This document shows, one piece after another, positions 6,604 to 15,295 of a stretch of DNA of 51,239 nucleotides. The notes below the pieces were generated by a model that was not told the DNA's origin, searched no databases, and worked only from the letters and a program-made list of their open reading frames with translations. The translations under genes and the position numbers were made by a program. This DNA comes from an uncultured Lachnospiraceae bacterium. GTDB taxonomy: Bacteria; Bacillota; Clostridia; Lachnospirales; Lachnospiraceae. The stretch lies in NCBI GenBank assembly GCA_900319245.1, contig ONNQ01000021.1, forward strand, positions 1-51,239. Direction: 5' to 3'. Numbering within the stretch: the first letter of the stretch is position 1; the number at the start of each line of letters is the position of its first letter.

Positions 6604-8112
6604 TTACATTGCAAAACTGTAGTACGCAGGAATAATGATGATCAGCATTGTAATGGTAAGCATCATGATCATTGGCAGCAGCAGTTTTGTCTCCGCCTCC
6701 TCTCCTAGTTTGCGCGCCATGTTCCTTCGCTCTTCATACGATGCCTGCGCCTCCTGCTGCATTACAGACAATAGCTCCTGATTTCCTTTTCTGAGATTCT
6801 GTGTCAGGAGCGTACTGAGCCTTGCGTACTGCCGCGACCTGCACCGCTGTCCAAAGCGTGCGTAGGCCTCTGTCTCCGGAACGCCGCTCGAGAGTTCTCT
6901 GCATACGCGAAGAATCTCCTCATAGGCGCCCCTTTCCTCTTTCCCTTCCTCCCTGCCTTTTTGATACGCTTCTCCGAGCCTTGTAAAGGTGCTTCGAATG
7001 CTGAGCCCCGCTCCTAGATAAAGCACGAATTTACTGATGATCTGCGGATAATCGAGCAGCATCTGCCGTTCTCGTCTCTCCACCTTTTCATGCAGGCGGC
7101 TTCGCATGACAGCAGCTGCAAGTACAGCTACAATCCCGGCAAACAGAAGGATCGACAATCCTGCGTCCGCCGGCCTTTCTTCCCAGAAAAGGCGTCGGTT
7201 CTCCACTTCCTGCGGCAGTGGAAATTCCGCATCCGCCGCGCTTTCCTCATCGGATCGAAGGATCGATTCCCGGATCTTTTCCGCCATCCTCTCCTGTTCG
7301 GTCATGGCCGGCGGAATTACAGTGACCGGGTACTCTTTTTCCCTTCGAAATCCTTCCGCCGTCCCGTCGTCATACAGTAGGATCGCCGAGAGGATCACCT
7401 TCTCACGCTCATTCCCCTTCATACCAAGATTGCCGATCGTTCCGTCAGCATCGACAAGTGCATAGCTGCTGCTCTCCCAAGTGATCCTAAACGGAAATCC
7501 TTCCGCTTCCGCGGGGAGAATCAGGTTTTTTGTCACATGGGAAAGGTCCTTATTCTCCCCCAGGATCATTCCCGGCAGCCTGTCAAAGAGAATGTCCGAT
7601 AGTTTGTCCAACTCTTCGCGGTTGTATTTTCTCGACCGCACCTGCAGCTGGTAACTGCCCTGCCGCGTCCCTTTTGTCTCCTGCTTCTCCGGATTCCCTG
7701 TCCCTTCCGGCGCCAGATAGACTTCCAGTTCCGCATTCCGATCTTCGCCGCCAATCTCGTCCCTGATGAGTCGGTCTCCCTCTCTAAGGAGTATATTTTG
7801 CCCCGCTGCCGCGTAACTCGCAGCTGCCAGGACGTCTCCCGCGAGAAGGATCAGAAGGATGAGCCGGATCCTGCCCACATAGAATTGCTCCACCTGCTTC
7901 TGCGTCTTGCCCAGCGGATTTAGAAGAGAGAGTTCCCGGCGGACCGTGCTTTCATCCCATATACGGAATCCTTTATTCTTTCGTATCCACCCGTGCGACT
8001 TTCGGTATATGTATCGCGCCATCCGTTCCGCCGGGTCTCCCTGTTCTTCTCTGGAAAGGAAAATCAGAACCAGATACCCTGCAAGGATCAGACCGTAAAC
8101 ATAGATTTCCAT
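6604..8112 (-). CDS. tadC: TadC-like type II secretion F-family membrane protein
   Basis: 502 residues from the ATG at 8112, which has AAAGGAG upstream. The first 300 residues are unusual: two hydrophobic segments flank an extended soluble region. The C-terminal 180 residues carry the T2SSF pattern, with a cytoplasmic helical region (LGAGLSIRSTFTRLGEAY) and a final membrane helix (LLLPMIMMLTITMLIIII). TadC works with TadB as the inner-membrane platform driven by TadA. The usual TadC is about 300 residues, so the N-terminal extension is lineage-specific and might be a sensing region (inference). Confidence 0.82.
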   Translation of the reverse strand: MEIYVYGLILAGYLVLIFLSREEQGDPAERMARYIYRKSHGWIRKNKGFRIWDESTVRRELSLLNPLGKTQKQVEQFYVGRIRLILLILLAGDVLAAASYAAAGQNILLREGDRLIRDEIGGEDRNAELEVYLAPEGTGNPEKQETKGTRQGSYQLQVRSRKYNREELDKLSDILFDRLPGMILGENKDLSHVTKNLILPAEAEGFPFRITWESSSYALVDADGTIGNLGMKGNEREKVILSAILLYDDGTAEGFRREKEYPVTVIPPAMTEQERMAEKIRESILRSDEESAADAEFPLPQEVENRRLFWEERPADAGLSILLFAGIVAVLAAAVMRSRLHEKVERRERQMLLDYPQIISKFVLYLGAGLSIRSTFTRLGEAYQKGREEGKEERGAYEEILRVCRELSSGVPETEAYARFGQRCRSRQYARLSTLLTQNLRKGNQELLSVMQQEAQASYEERRNMARKLGEEAETKLLLPMIMMLTITMLIIIIPAYYSFAM

Positions 8113-8131
8113 CTGCTCTCCTTTCCTCGGT

Positions 8132-8920
8132 TCACACGGTGACTGCAAGAATTTTCTCTGATAGAACCAGTGCGCCAAAATAGGCCGCGAGGCACATGGT
8201 CATAAACGCGGCGCCCTCCGGATTGTGGTAGAGCACGTCAAAAAATCCCGGCGACGTTACGCCTATGTAGAAGATGATCATAAAAGGGGTCAGATCCATG
8301 ATCCGCTGCTCCAGCCGCCGGTTTCCCAGCATAATGCGGATTTCGTTCTCTACGTCCATTCTTTCTTCGATCAATGTGGAGGTTCGCGCGAGGATCTCCG
8401 GCATGTTGCCGCCTCCCCGCTTGGCAATCCTGAATACTTCCGCAAATTCCCGGATCTCTTCTGTCCCTGCCCGCTCCGCAAATTCTTCAAGCAGCGTCTC
8501 CAGAGGAATTCTGTTGTCAAGTCCCCCTGTCACTCGCTCCATTTCGATGGTCACCGGGGCATAGTCTCCATACTCGAACCGCACCTCTTTGTAGCCCTCC
8601 CGAAATGCGTTTTCCGGAGAATCACCCGCGCGCAGCGCGTTGTTCACACAGTTGAGGAGTTCGCGAAACTGGCCGGAGACAACTTTTCGATAGTGATCCC
8701 GGTCCATCCCGATCCTGTACCGGCAATAGACAAACGGGATCGGCGATAAAAAGAGCATGGCGAAGGCTGACTGATAGAAGAGCCAGGCAACGCCGGCTGC
8801 CATTGCGGTGCCCTCCAGCAGATACAGAATGGTCTTTTTAGATCGATACGCCTGCCATCTCGAATTTGACCCTATTGGTAATTTCATTCTCTTTTTCCCA
8901 GACTCCCTCGATTTTCCCAT
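8132..8920 (-). CDS. tadB: TadB-like type II secretion F-family membrane protein
   Basis: 262 residues: N-terminal hydrophobic pair, a cytoplasmic T2SSF helical domain (FRELLNCVNNALRAGDSPENAF, FAEVFRIAKRGGGNMPEILA) and two C-terminal membrane helices. It would pair with TadC as the platform protein of the pilus. The ATG at 8920 has GGGAGAG upstream but makes an 83-nt overlap with tadA; an ATG at 8887 would halve the overlap but has a poorer site. Confidence 0.85.
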   Translation of the reverse strand: MGKSRESGKKRMKLPIGSNSRWQAYRSKKTILYLLEGTAMAAGVAWLFYQSAFAMLFLSPIPFVYCRYRIGMDRDHYRKVVSGQFRELLNCVNNALRAGDSPENAFREGYKEVRFEYGDYAPVTIEMERVTGGLDNRIPLETLLEEFAERAGTEEIREFAEVFRIAKRGGGNMPEILARTSTLIEERMDVENEIRIMLGNRRLEQRIMDLTPFMIIFYIGVTSPGFFDVLYHNPEGAAFMTMCLAAYFGALVLSEKILAVTV

Positions 8921-10076
8921 GTTTCTCTCCCGTCTCTCTGAACCTGTATAAGGTCGACAACAGGATCTGGCCGTCCCTCATTCCGACCACTTCGGATACT
9001 TCCATTAGTTTCCGGCTTTTATCCCGCAGGCGGGACAAATGGACGATCAAATCCAAACCGGAGGCCAGCTGTCCCCGCACTGCCTGGATCGGCAATTCCA
9101 TGCCCATCAGGATCATCGTCTCCAGACGGGACAGGCCGTCATATCCACTATTCGCATGGCCCGTTGACATGCTCCCGTCATGACCCGTATTGAGTGCTTG
9201 CACCATATCAATGGCCTCCGGTCCCCTGACTTCGCCCACAATGATGCGGTCCGGCCGCATTCGCAGGCTGGTCTTGATCAGATCGCGGATGCCGATCGGA
9301 TTGCAGCCCTCCACATTGGCGTTTCTTGCTTCCAGCCGCACCAGATTGGGTACGCCTCGAATCTGCAGCTCCGCATTGTCCTCAATGGTGATCACCCTCT
9401 CTGTCGCCCCGATATACTCCGACAGGGTATTGAGAAACGTGGTCTTTCCCGAGCCTGTCCCACCGCTGATAAAGATGTTGAGCTTGGCCCTGACGCAGCT
9501 TCCCAGAAAGGATGCGACTTCCTCTGAGATCGATCCGAAATCGATCAGATCCTGCATCGAAATGGGTTTTGCCGGAAACCTTCGAATGGTCAGAATCGGC
9601 CCGTTCACAGCGACCGGGGGAAGCACTACATTGACGCGGTCCCCATTGGAGAGCCGGCAGTCCACAATCGGATTTGTCGTGTTCACAACGCGGTTCGATT
9701 CGCCAACAATTTGCTGGATAATATCCGCCAGCTTCTCCTTTGAAGAAAAAGATTCGTCCAGCGGACAGATCACTCCGGCTCTTTCATAGAAAATGTCATA
9801 CGGGCCATTGACCATGATCTCGGTGACAGCCGGGTCTTCGATCAGCGGCTGCAGGACGTCTAATCGCCGTAAGGAGTTGAATAGGGCCTGCCGCACCGCA
9901 ATCCGGCTGTCCGTAGGCATATATTTGACCATAGGATCGTTTGAAAAAAGGATCTCCTCGTCGATCAGTCTGTAGATTTCCCCGTCTGTGATCGCCTTAC
10001 TGTAATCGATCTCGGCCATGATCCGGTGCCGCATTTTCTCAATCGTAACCTGAATCTCGTCTTCATAATGGCTCAC
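8838..10076 (-). CDS. tadA: Tad pilus assembly ATPase TadA (CpaF family)
   Basis: 412 residues from a GTG at 10076 that overlaps the tadZ stop (GTGA) and has AGGAGGGA upstream; the frame continues to 10184 but without support. It has the secretion ATPase order: N-terminal domain, Walker A GGTGSGKTT, Asp box and Walker B region (RMRPDRIIVGEVRGPEA), and His box (GSMSTGHANS). It is the cytoplasmic hexameric motor for extension (and in some systems retraction) of Flp pili. No separate retraction ATPase is present. Confidence 0.95.
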   Translation of the reverse strand: MSHYEDEIQVTIEKMRHRIMAEIDYSKAITDGEIYRLIDEEILFSNDPMVKYMPTDSRIAVRQALFNSLRRLDVLQPLIEDPAVTEIMVNGPYDIFYERAGVICPLDESFSSKEKLADIIQQIVGESNRVVNTTNPIVDCRLSNGDRVNVVLPPVAVNGPILTIRRFPAKPISMQDLIDFGSISEEVASFLGSCVRAKLNIFISGGTGSGKTTFLNTLSEYIGATERVITIEDNAELQIRGVPNLVRLEARNANVEGCNPIGIRDLIKTSLRMRPDRIIVGEVRGPEAIDMVQALNTGHDGSMSTGHANSGYDGLSRLETMILMGMELPIQAVRGQLASGLDLIVHLSRLRDKSRKLMEVSEVVGMRDGQILLSTLYRFRETGEKHGKIEGVWEKENEITNRVKFEMAGVSI

Positions 10077-11095
10077 CCACCTAGTCCCTCCTCTTCCAGG
10101 ATGCTGCGCACACACGCTGCCAGCTCCCCGTGGGTGAGCAGCAGGATCCCTGCCGGCAGCTCCCGAAATACCGGGAGCTGGCATCTGCGCGTCTTCATGA
10201 AAATATCCTCGTACTGTGTGCTTTTTAAAAGCGCCTCATACTGTCGCATCTTGGCCTCCGCAAACCCATCCTCTCGGGTGATCGTAAAGACCAGATCGCA
10301 CTGCCGCAGGACTTCCAGAATTCCATCCACCTGCTCACTGAGGTCCAGTATGCAGTATTCATATTCTGTCACCTTCTCAATGGATCGAAACAGATCCAGC
10401 CACTGTTCCTGCCGGATCGACCGGATCTGGATAAAGGATTCCATGGGCGGCAGAAAATCCAGCTTTCCCATTTTCTCCGTCATATACTGAAGCTGCCCTG
10501 CCAGCTTCTCTCTGGCGCAGTCGTTGTAATACAAAAGGTCGCTCACGCTCCCACGAAAGTTTCTCTCCAAAAGGATCTCCAGCCCGGAATACGCCTCGAA
10601 ATTCAGGTACAGGGTCGGACTTGTCTGCGCCAGAAGCTGTCCCATGCAGAGCGCAAAGGTTGTCTGCAAACATCTGGTGACAGGCGAGTACACGCCGATC
10701 AGCTTCATTGGCTTTCCATGACGCATACTCTGCATGAGATCACCCTCTCCCTCCATGCACATCTGCCGGATTTTGTCTCGAATATGCTCGACCGATTGGT
10801 ATTTGCTCATGTTCTCCGGCTTTTCGATGTAGGTGCTGCTCTCATTTAAAAGCAGAATTCTCACAAACCCTGCCTTTTCTACCTCTTCGCCATACTGCGA
10901 TTCCGCGATCACAAGGAGCTTTACCTTCTCCGGGCTCTCCCGGGCCATGAAGACCTCTTTGCTTGTATACAAATAGATGTCAAATGGCAGCTGTCCCGCC
11001 CTCTTTAAATACTCCATCAGGTGCTCTCCGTAAGAGACTTCGCTGTCACAGATGCAGATCCTGGCGGCTGCCTGTCTATAGCTGCTATTGTTCAT
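10073..11095 (-). CDS. tadZ: TadZ/CpaE-like pilus localisation protein with degenerate P-loop
   Basis: 340 residues. The N-terminal part resembles an atypical receiver domain (AARICICDSEVSYGEHLMEYL), and the C-terminal part a MinD/ParA-like fold. Where a deviant Walker A would be expected (GGxGKT) the sequence reads GVYSPVTRCLQTTFAL, with no lysine, so ATP hydrolysis is doubtful. TadZ proteins place the Tad machine in the cell. The start has AAAGGAGA upstream, and the stop overlaps tadA. Confidence 0.8.
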   Translation of the reverse strand: MNNSSYRQAAARICICDSEVSYGEHLMEYLKRAGQLPFDIYLYTSKEVFMARESPEKVKLLVIAESQYGEEVEKAGFVRILLLNESSTYIEKPENMSKYQSVEHIRDKIRQMCMEGEGDLMQSMRHGKPMKLIGVYSPVTRCLQTTFALCMGQLLAQTSPTLYLNFEAYSGLEILLERNFRGSVSDLLYYNDCAREKLAGQLQYMTEKMGKLDFLPPMESFIQIRSIRQEQWLDLFRSIEKVTEYEYCILDLSEQVDGILEVLRQCDLVFTITREDGFAEAKMRQYEALLKSTQYEDIFMKTRRCQLPVFRELPAGILLLTHGELAACVRSILEEEGLGG

Positions 11096-11192
11096 TGGAT
11101 CTCTCCTTTATCAAAATATCCGTCCCAATATCGTAAAAAAGGCAATCAGAAATAAACCAGTGCGATCAGACACCGGAAAACACACATATACG

Positions 11193-11642
11193 TCACATCA
11201 GGAATGGGCTCTGCACGGAAATCTGCTCCAGAAGCAGACAGAGCACGACGCTGATACCAATTGGTACAGCAAAGTGAACAGTTCGGGATCCGTCCCGATC
11301 TCTGACCAGCAGGAACGCGGCGATCACCGCACCGATCAGAAAAGATAGAATGAATGAAACATAAAACCAGCGCACCCCCATGTAGGGAACCAGCGCCAAC
11401 AGCATCTTGATATCCCCGGCTCCGAGTCCCCCGATCTTCCAGAACGGGAAGAGGAAACAGAGCAGCAGGGCCATCGCCCCCAACACGCCGGGAACCTCTT
11501 GCGGCGCCTGTACCGTCAGCAGCCAAATGCCGCCTGCCAGCGAAGTAAGTGTCAGGAAATTGTAGATCCTGCCCCACCGCAGATCCGACGCTGCCGCTGC
11601 CGTCACGAACAGAAGAAGTGCTGTCCGTCCGCCTTCGGTCAA
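11193..11642 (-). CDS. A24-family prepilin peptidase 2, first gene of the Tad locus
   Basis: 149 residues from a TTG at 11642 preceded by AAGGAGGTG; the open frame runs back to 11705 but without a ribosome binding site. The aspartate motifs are SDLRWGRIYN and GAGDIKML, closer to canonical prepilin peptidases than the GEGDG enzyme further down the locus. It is hydrophobic throughout with about five membrane segments. Two peptidases in one locus suggest separate substrates (Flp pilin versus TadE-like proteins), which is inference. Confidence 0.85.
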   Translation of the reverse strand: MTEGGRTALLLFVTAAAASDLRWGRIYNFLTLTSLAGGIWLLTVQAPQEVPGVLGAMALLLCFLFPFWKIGGLGAGDIKMLLALVPYMGVRWFYVSFILSFLIGAVIAAFLLVRDRDGSRTVHFAVPIGISVVLCLLLEQISVQSPFLM

Positions 11643-11841
11643 TGGCTTCACCTCCTTCCTCCGGCTGGTGAAATGATTATAAGAAAAATCCATCTGGGAA
11701 AACAAGACCTTTGAAGCAGGTTTTTCATCTTCGTGAAAACGGCCGAAAACCAGTGTTTTATCCGCTTTTCAGGTCCCTCAAGCCCTCATTTTGAGCCGAT
11801 TTGCGCCTTCCAAAAGCGGTACAGGCCGGCTATAAATCTCG
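11643..11841. other. intergenic region between divergent pilus and rubredoxin genes
   Basis: About 200 nt without a convincing gene. It must hold the promoter of the Tad locus on the minus strand, but no clear -35/-10 pair was found. A small inverted repeat (CTCAAG...TTGAG) lies near 11780-11800. Nothing matching a known riboswitch consensus was recognised. Confidence 0.4.
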
Positions 11842-11870
11842 TTGCAAGGCCTGCGTCCTTCTTATATAAT
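11842..11870 (+). promoter_or_regulatory. rubredoxin promoter
   Basis: TTGCAA (11842-11847), a 17-nt spacer and TATAAT (11865-11870), about 80 nt upstream of the rubredoxin ATG. Confidence 0.75.
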
Positions 11871-11951
11871 GTTATCATCTTAGATCTCTAAGAAGACCTA
11901 TTCATGACACCGCCTTTTCCGCGTGAAAGGGCAGAAAGAGGAGAATACACT

Positions 11952-12113
11952 ATGGCTAAATTCGTATGCACAGTTTGCGGCTACATTTACGACGAAGAAG
12001 TCGGCGATCCGGATAACGGCATCGAGCCCGGCACTGCTTTCGCTGATCTTCCCGACGATTGGGAATGTCCTCTTTGCAGCGTAGGCAAGGAAGATTTCGA
12101 GGAAGAAGCATAA
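11952..12113 (+). CDS. rubredoxin
   Basis: A 53-residue protein with the two rubredoxin iron-binding loops: [11 protein letters not shown] near the N-terminus and [10 protein letters not shown] near the C-terminus. The four cysteines bind one iron, giving a small cytosolic one-electron carrier, commonly serving oxygen or peroxide reduction in anaerobes. The start has AGAGGAG upstream; an in-frame extension to 11904 is not supported. It has its own promoter and a shared terminator, so it is monocistronic. Confidence 0.97.
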   Translation: MAKFVCTVCGYIYDEEVGDPDNGIEPGTAFADLPDDWECPLCSVGKEDFEEEA

Positions 12114-12180
12114 GGAATTGCTTCGGTTTGTGAAATCGGATTTTCTTACAGCAATGTTTTGACAACCTACAGCACATAGC

Positions 12181-12213
12181 AAAAAGCCCATGCATGACCT
12201 GCATGGGCTTTTT
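12181..12213. terminator. bidirectional terminator between convergent genes
   Basis: A stem of up to 14 bp (AAAAAGCCCATGCA with TGCATGGGCTTTTT, loop TGACC or similar) flanked by A-runs and T-runs on both strands. It serves rubredoxin (plus) and the dehydrogenase (minus). Confidence 0.88.
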
Positions 12214-12254
12214 CCTTTTCATAATCTGTTATACTCCGTCGAAGCGGTATGGAA

Positions 12255-13211
12255 TTATCTGGCTTCGCCAAATACGTCGTCAACGATTGCCTTTACAGTG
12301 GCGGCGGTCTTTCTGAGCTCGTCGAGCTCGTCCTCGCTCATCTCCAGGGGAACCAGGCACTCAACGCCGTCCTTACCGACGATTGCGGGCATGCTCAGCG
12401 CAAGGCCGTCGATGTCGAATGCGCCGTACATCAGACTCGATACAGGAAGCACCGACTTCTCGTCGCGAACGATTGCTTCGCAGACTCTGCGGACGCCCAT
12501 CGCAACGCCGTAATAGGCCGCTTTCTTCTTGCGGGTGATCATATCTGCGCTGGTTCTGACTTCCCTTGCCACTTCTTCAAAATACTCTGTGGGATCGGGA
12601 TAGCCGCGCATCTCGCAGAACTCACGGATCGGGATGCCGGATACGCTTGCGCTGCTCCAGATCGTCACTTCGCCGTTGCCCTGCTCGCCGACCATATACG
12701 CATGCACGTTGCGTGCGTCAACGTTGAGCTTTTCACTGAGCAGATATCTGAGACGTGCCGTATCGAGAACGGTTCCGATTCCCATGATCCGGTTCTCCGC
12801 CCATCCGCTGATCTTGAGTGCAGCGTAGGTCAGAATGTCAACGGGATTGGCAACGATCAGCATGATACCATTCTCATTTCTCTTTGCGATCTCCGGAATG
12901 ACATTCTTAAAAATTGCGACATTCTTCTTGACCAGATCCAGTCTTGTGTCATCGCGCCTCTGGGTTCCTGCTGCGGTCACGATAATGACTGCCGCATCCG
13001 CCAGATCCTCATAGGTGCCGGCATAGATCTTCATCGGTCTTGTGAAGGTAAGGCCCTGTGCGATATCCATCGCCTCGCCTTCCGCCTTCTCCGGTAATGC
13101 GTCGATCAAGACCATCTCCGTAAACAATCCGCTCTGCATCAGGGCAAAACAGGATGCCGCGCCTGCAGAACCACAGCCAACCATTGCTACTTTCCTCTGA
13201 TTCAATGCCAT
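12255..13211 (-). CDS. L-lactate/malate dehydrogenase-family protein with altered active site
   Basis: 318 residues from the ATG at 13211 (GGAGGAGGG upstream). The N-terminal Rossmann glycine motif is MVGCGSAGAA. The specificity loop reads GTQRRDDTR with Gln84, the lactate-type residue (malate enzymes have Arg), and Asp150 in GTVLDTARLR matches the partner of the catalytic dyad. The usual GEHGD motif reads GEQGN at 175-179: the catalytic proton-donor His is Gln177. If it works as an oxidoreductase it does so without that base; it may be a dehydrogenase with a different 2-oxoacid or a regulatory paralog. It stands alone between the rubredoxin and DUF1858 genes. Confidence 0.88.
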   Translation of the reverse strand: MALNQRKVAMVGCGSAGAASCFALMQSGLFTEMVLIDALPEKAEGEAMDIAQGLTFTRPMKIYAGTYEDLADAAVIIVTAAGTQRRDDTRLDLVKKNVAIFKNVIPEIAKRNENGIMLIVANPVDILTYAALKISGWAENRIMGIGTVLDTARLRYLLSEKLNVDARNVHAYMVGEQGNGEVTIWSSASVSGIPIREFCEMRGYPDPTEYFEEVAREVRTSADMITRKKKAAYYGVAMGVRRVCEAIVRDEKSVLPVSSLMYGAFDIDGLALSMPAIVGKDGVECLVPLEMSEDELDELRKTAATVKAIVDDVFGEAR

Positions 13212-13324
13212 CTCAGACCCTCCTCCAAAACATTGCATTTTCAGTGAATCCATACCCCACGGATCTATTCTATTCAATTCAATGATCCGGCTGCCATAGC
13301 AACCGGTCCCAACACCGGATCAGA

Positions 13325-13558
13325 TTATTCTGCTGCTGTCAGTCCAAGTTCATAGTTCACATACTTGATGACTTCGTCCGCGTCAATGCCGTGAACCATG
13401 CACGCCTCGCTCAGAGATTCCATCTGAGAAGCCGGGCAGCTGATGCATCCCATGCCGCAGTTCATAAGAACATACGCAGCCTCAGGATACTGTCTGAGAA
13501 TATCCGCGATCAGCATATCGCCATCGATCGGTGTCTTGTTATTTTCATCCATTCCCAT
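13325..13558 (-). CDS. DUF1858 redox-disulfide domain protein
   Basis: 77 residues from the ATG at 13558 (GGAGG 8 nt upstream). It matches the small domain found next to hybrid cluster protein and ScdA-like genes: ADILRQYPEAAYVLMNCGMG followed by CISCPAS, giving a Cys-x3-Cys-x2-Cys set. It is likely a cytosolic thiol/redox or Fe-S related protein. A promoter inside the end of znuB drives it, so it is separate from the zinc operon. Confidence 0.88.
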   Translation of the reverse strand: MGMDENNKTPIDGDMLIADILRQYPEAAYVLMNCGMGCISCPASQMESLSEACMVHGIDADEVIKYVNYELGLTAAE

Positions 13559-13600
13559 TGTTATTTCCTCCAACATGTTCAAAAAAACTCTTGTAATTAA

Positions 13601-13628
13601 ATTATATGGATTTCCTGTCACTTTGCAA
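13601..13628 (-). promoter_or_regulatory. promoter of the DUF1858 gene
   Basis: On the minus strand TTGCAA (13628-13623), a 16-nt spacer and TATAAT (13606-13601). It overlaps the last codons of znuB. Confidence 0.65.
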
Positions 13629-14444
13629 GCACTCCCTGCCCTTCTGCACCGCCGCAAAGGCAATGAACGCCGCTATGTTGCAAAGCACGATACTGGCGCC
13701 TGTCGGCGCTGCATATAAGTAGGAAATGATCAGTCCGGCCACAAGGCAGACCGCCGAAACAATCGCCGAAGCAATCATGACAGAGCGGAATGTCGTGCAT
13801 GTCCGCATGCTTGTCACCGCCGGAAAGACCACCAGACTGGAGATCAGAAGAGATCCCATCATGCGCATTCCGACAACAATGACGAGCGCCGTAAGGAGGG
13901 CGATCACCATGTTGTACAGCCTCGCGTTGAGCCCCGTCGCTCTGGCGAAGGTCTCGTCAAAGGTCACCGCAAAGATGCGGTGGTAGAAAAACACGAACAG
14001 GATCATGATCGCCGCCGACACGACGCCGGTCAGGACCACGTCTTCCTGCGACATGCTCAGAATGCTGCCGAACAGGTAGTTATAGACGTCCGTATTCATG
14101 CCGGTAGTCATAGAGACAACCATCACGCCAACCGCCAGCGAACCGGTGGAGATCAGCGCGATCGCCGCGTCTCCCTTGATCTTACTGTTCTCCGTGAGGC
14201 GCAGCAGCAGAAACGCCGCGACGATCACGACCGGAATAGCCACGGCAAGCGGCGCCGCATTCATGGCTGTCGCGATGGCCAGCGCGCCAAACCCGACGTG
14301 CGACAGGCCGTCACCGATCATGGAATATCGCTTGAGAACCAGCGTCACGCCCAGCACGGCTGCACACAAAGCAACCAGAACGCCCATGCAGAGCGCCCTG
14401 ACCATGAAGGGATAGGTAAACATTTCTGCGATCAAATGCAACAT
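13602..14444 (-). CDS. znuB: zinc ABC transporter permease ZnuB
   Basis: 280 residues with eight or so hydrophobic helices and the ABC-3 family pattern (LKRYSMIGDGLSHVGFGALA; GMRMMGSLLISSLVVFPAVTS). It forms the membrane channel of a zinc (or manganese) importer with ZnuC and ZnuA. Its ATG overlaps the znuC stop by one base (TGATG), so it is translationally coupled. It is the last gene of the zur-znuACB operon. Confidence 0.93.
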   Translation of the reverse strand: MLHLIAEMFTYPFMVRALCMGVLVALCAAVLGVTLVLKRYSMIGDGLSHVGFGALAIATAMNAAPLAVAIPVVIVAAFLLLRLTENSKIKGDAAIALISTGSLAVGVMVVSMTTGMNTDVYNYLFGSILSMSQEDVVLTGVVSAAIMILFVFFYHRIFAVTFDETFARATGLNARLYNMVIALLTALVIVVGMRMMGSLLISSLVVFPAVTSMRTCTTFRSVMIASAIVSAVCLVAGLIISYLYAAPTGASIVLCNIAAFIAFAAVQKGRECLQSDRKSI

Positions 14445-15295
14445 CAGGCCTTCCCTCCCTTCTGCACCGCTTCGGGTGCCGGAGACTCTGTCTCCGCCTC
14501 TTTCTGTGTTTTGGCAGCGGCGGCCGCTCTGGTCCCCCCGCTCCGCTTTTTCTCCTCCTGCACGGCTGCTTTCTTCCAGATATGGACCGCCTTCTCGCCG
14601 TCCATAAAGGAGTGATAGGCTGCGCTGTGCCGATAGTCTTCGCGGGTGCCAAAAAACAGCTGGCGATCCTCTCCCAGATGCAGGATATGCGACGCGTACC
14701 GTGTCGCCGCCTGAATATCGTGGGAGACCATGATCACAGTGATCCCCATCTCGCGGTTGATCCGCTCGATCAGCTTGTACATATTGATGGTGACCAGCGG
14801 GTCCAGGCCCGCCACCGGCTCATCCAGAAGGATTACCTTCCTGGTCGCGCACAGCGCCCGCGCAAGGAGCACTCTCTGCTGCTGACCGCCGGAGAGATCG
14901 CGGTAGCAACGGTCCTTCAGGTCCATGATTTCCAGAGCCTGCATGTTCCGGACCGCCCGATCCTTTTCCGCCTTACTGTAAAAGGGGCGAAGGCCCATTC
15001 CGGAAAGGCAGCCCGAGAGGACAACCTCCCACACGCTGGCCGGAAAATCCTTCTGCACCGGCGTCTGCTGGGGCAGGTAGCCGATTTCCCTGGCCCGCAG
15101 GTCCTCGCCAAACGTCACTTTTCCTCCCGACGGTTTCTTCAGTCCCAAAAGGCCCTTCATCAGCGTACTCTTGCCCGCTCCGTTTTCGCCCATGATGCAC
15201 AGGTAATTGCCTTGCTCGATCTCAAAATTCAGGCCATGCAGCACTGTCACGCCCTCATAGGCAAAGGACAGATTTTCACAACTAATAAGACTCAT
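14444..15295 (-). CDS. znuC: zinc ABC transporter ATP-binding protein ZnuC
   Basis: 283 residues. Walker A GENGAGKST, Q-loop LPQQTP, signature LSGGQQQRVLLARAL, Walker B KVILLDEPVAGLD and the switch His in VSHD are all intact. The C-terminal 45 residues are an Ala/Lys/Glu-rich tail beyond the usual domain. It powers the ZnuB permease. The start codon overlaps the znuA stop (ATGA). Confidence 0.95.
   Translation of the reverse strand: MSLISCENLSFAYEGVTVLHGLNFEIEQGNYLCIMGENGAGKSTLMKGLLGLKKPSGGKVTFGEDLRAREIGYLPQQTPVQKDFPASVWEVVLSGCLSGMGLRPFYSKAEKDRAVRNMQALEIMDLKDRCYRDLSGGQQQRVLLARALCATRKVILLDEPVAGLDPLVTINMYKLIERINREMGITVIMVSHDIQAATRYASHILHLGEDRQLFFGTREDYRHSAAYHSFMDGEKAVHIWKKAAVQEEKKRSGGTRAAAAAKTQKEAETESPAPEAVQKGGKA

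Noticed and set aside
11643-11841. possible riboswitch (such as c-di-GMP type) ahead of the pilus locus
   Set aside because: Inverted repeats are short and no known consensus was matched by eye.
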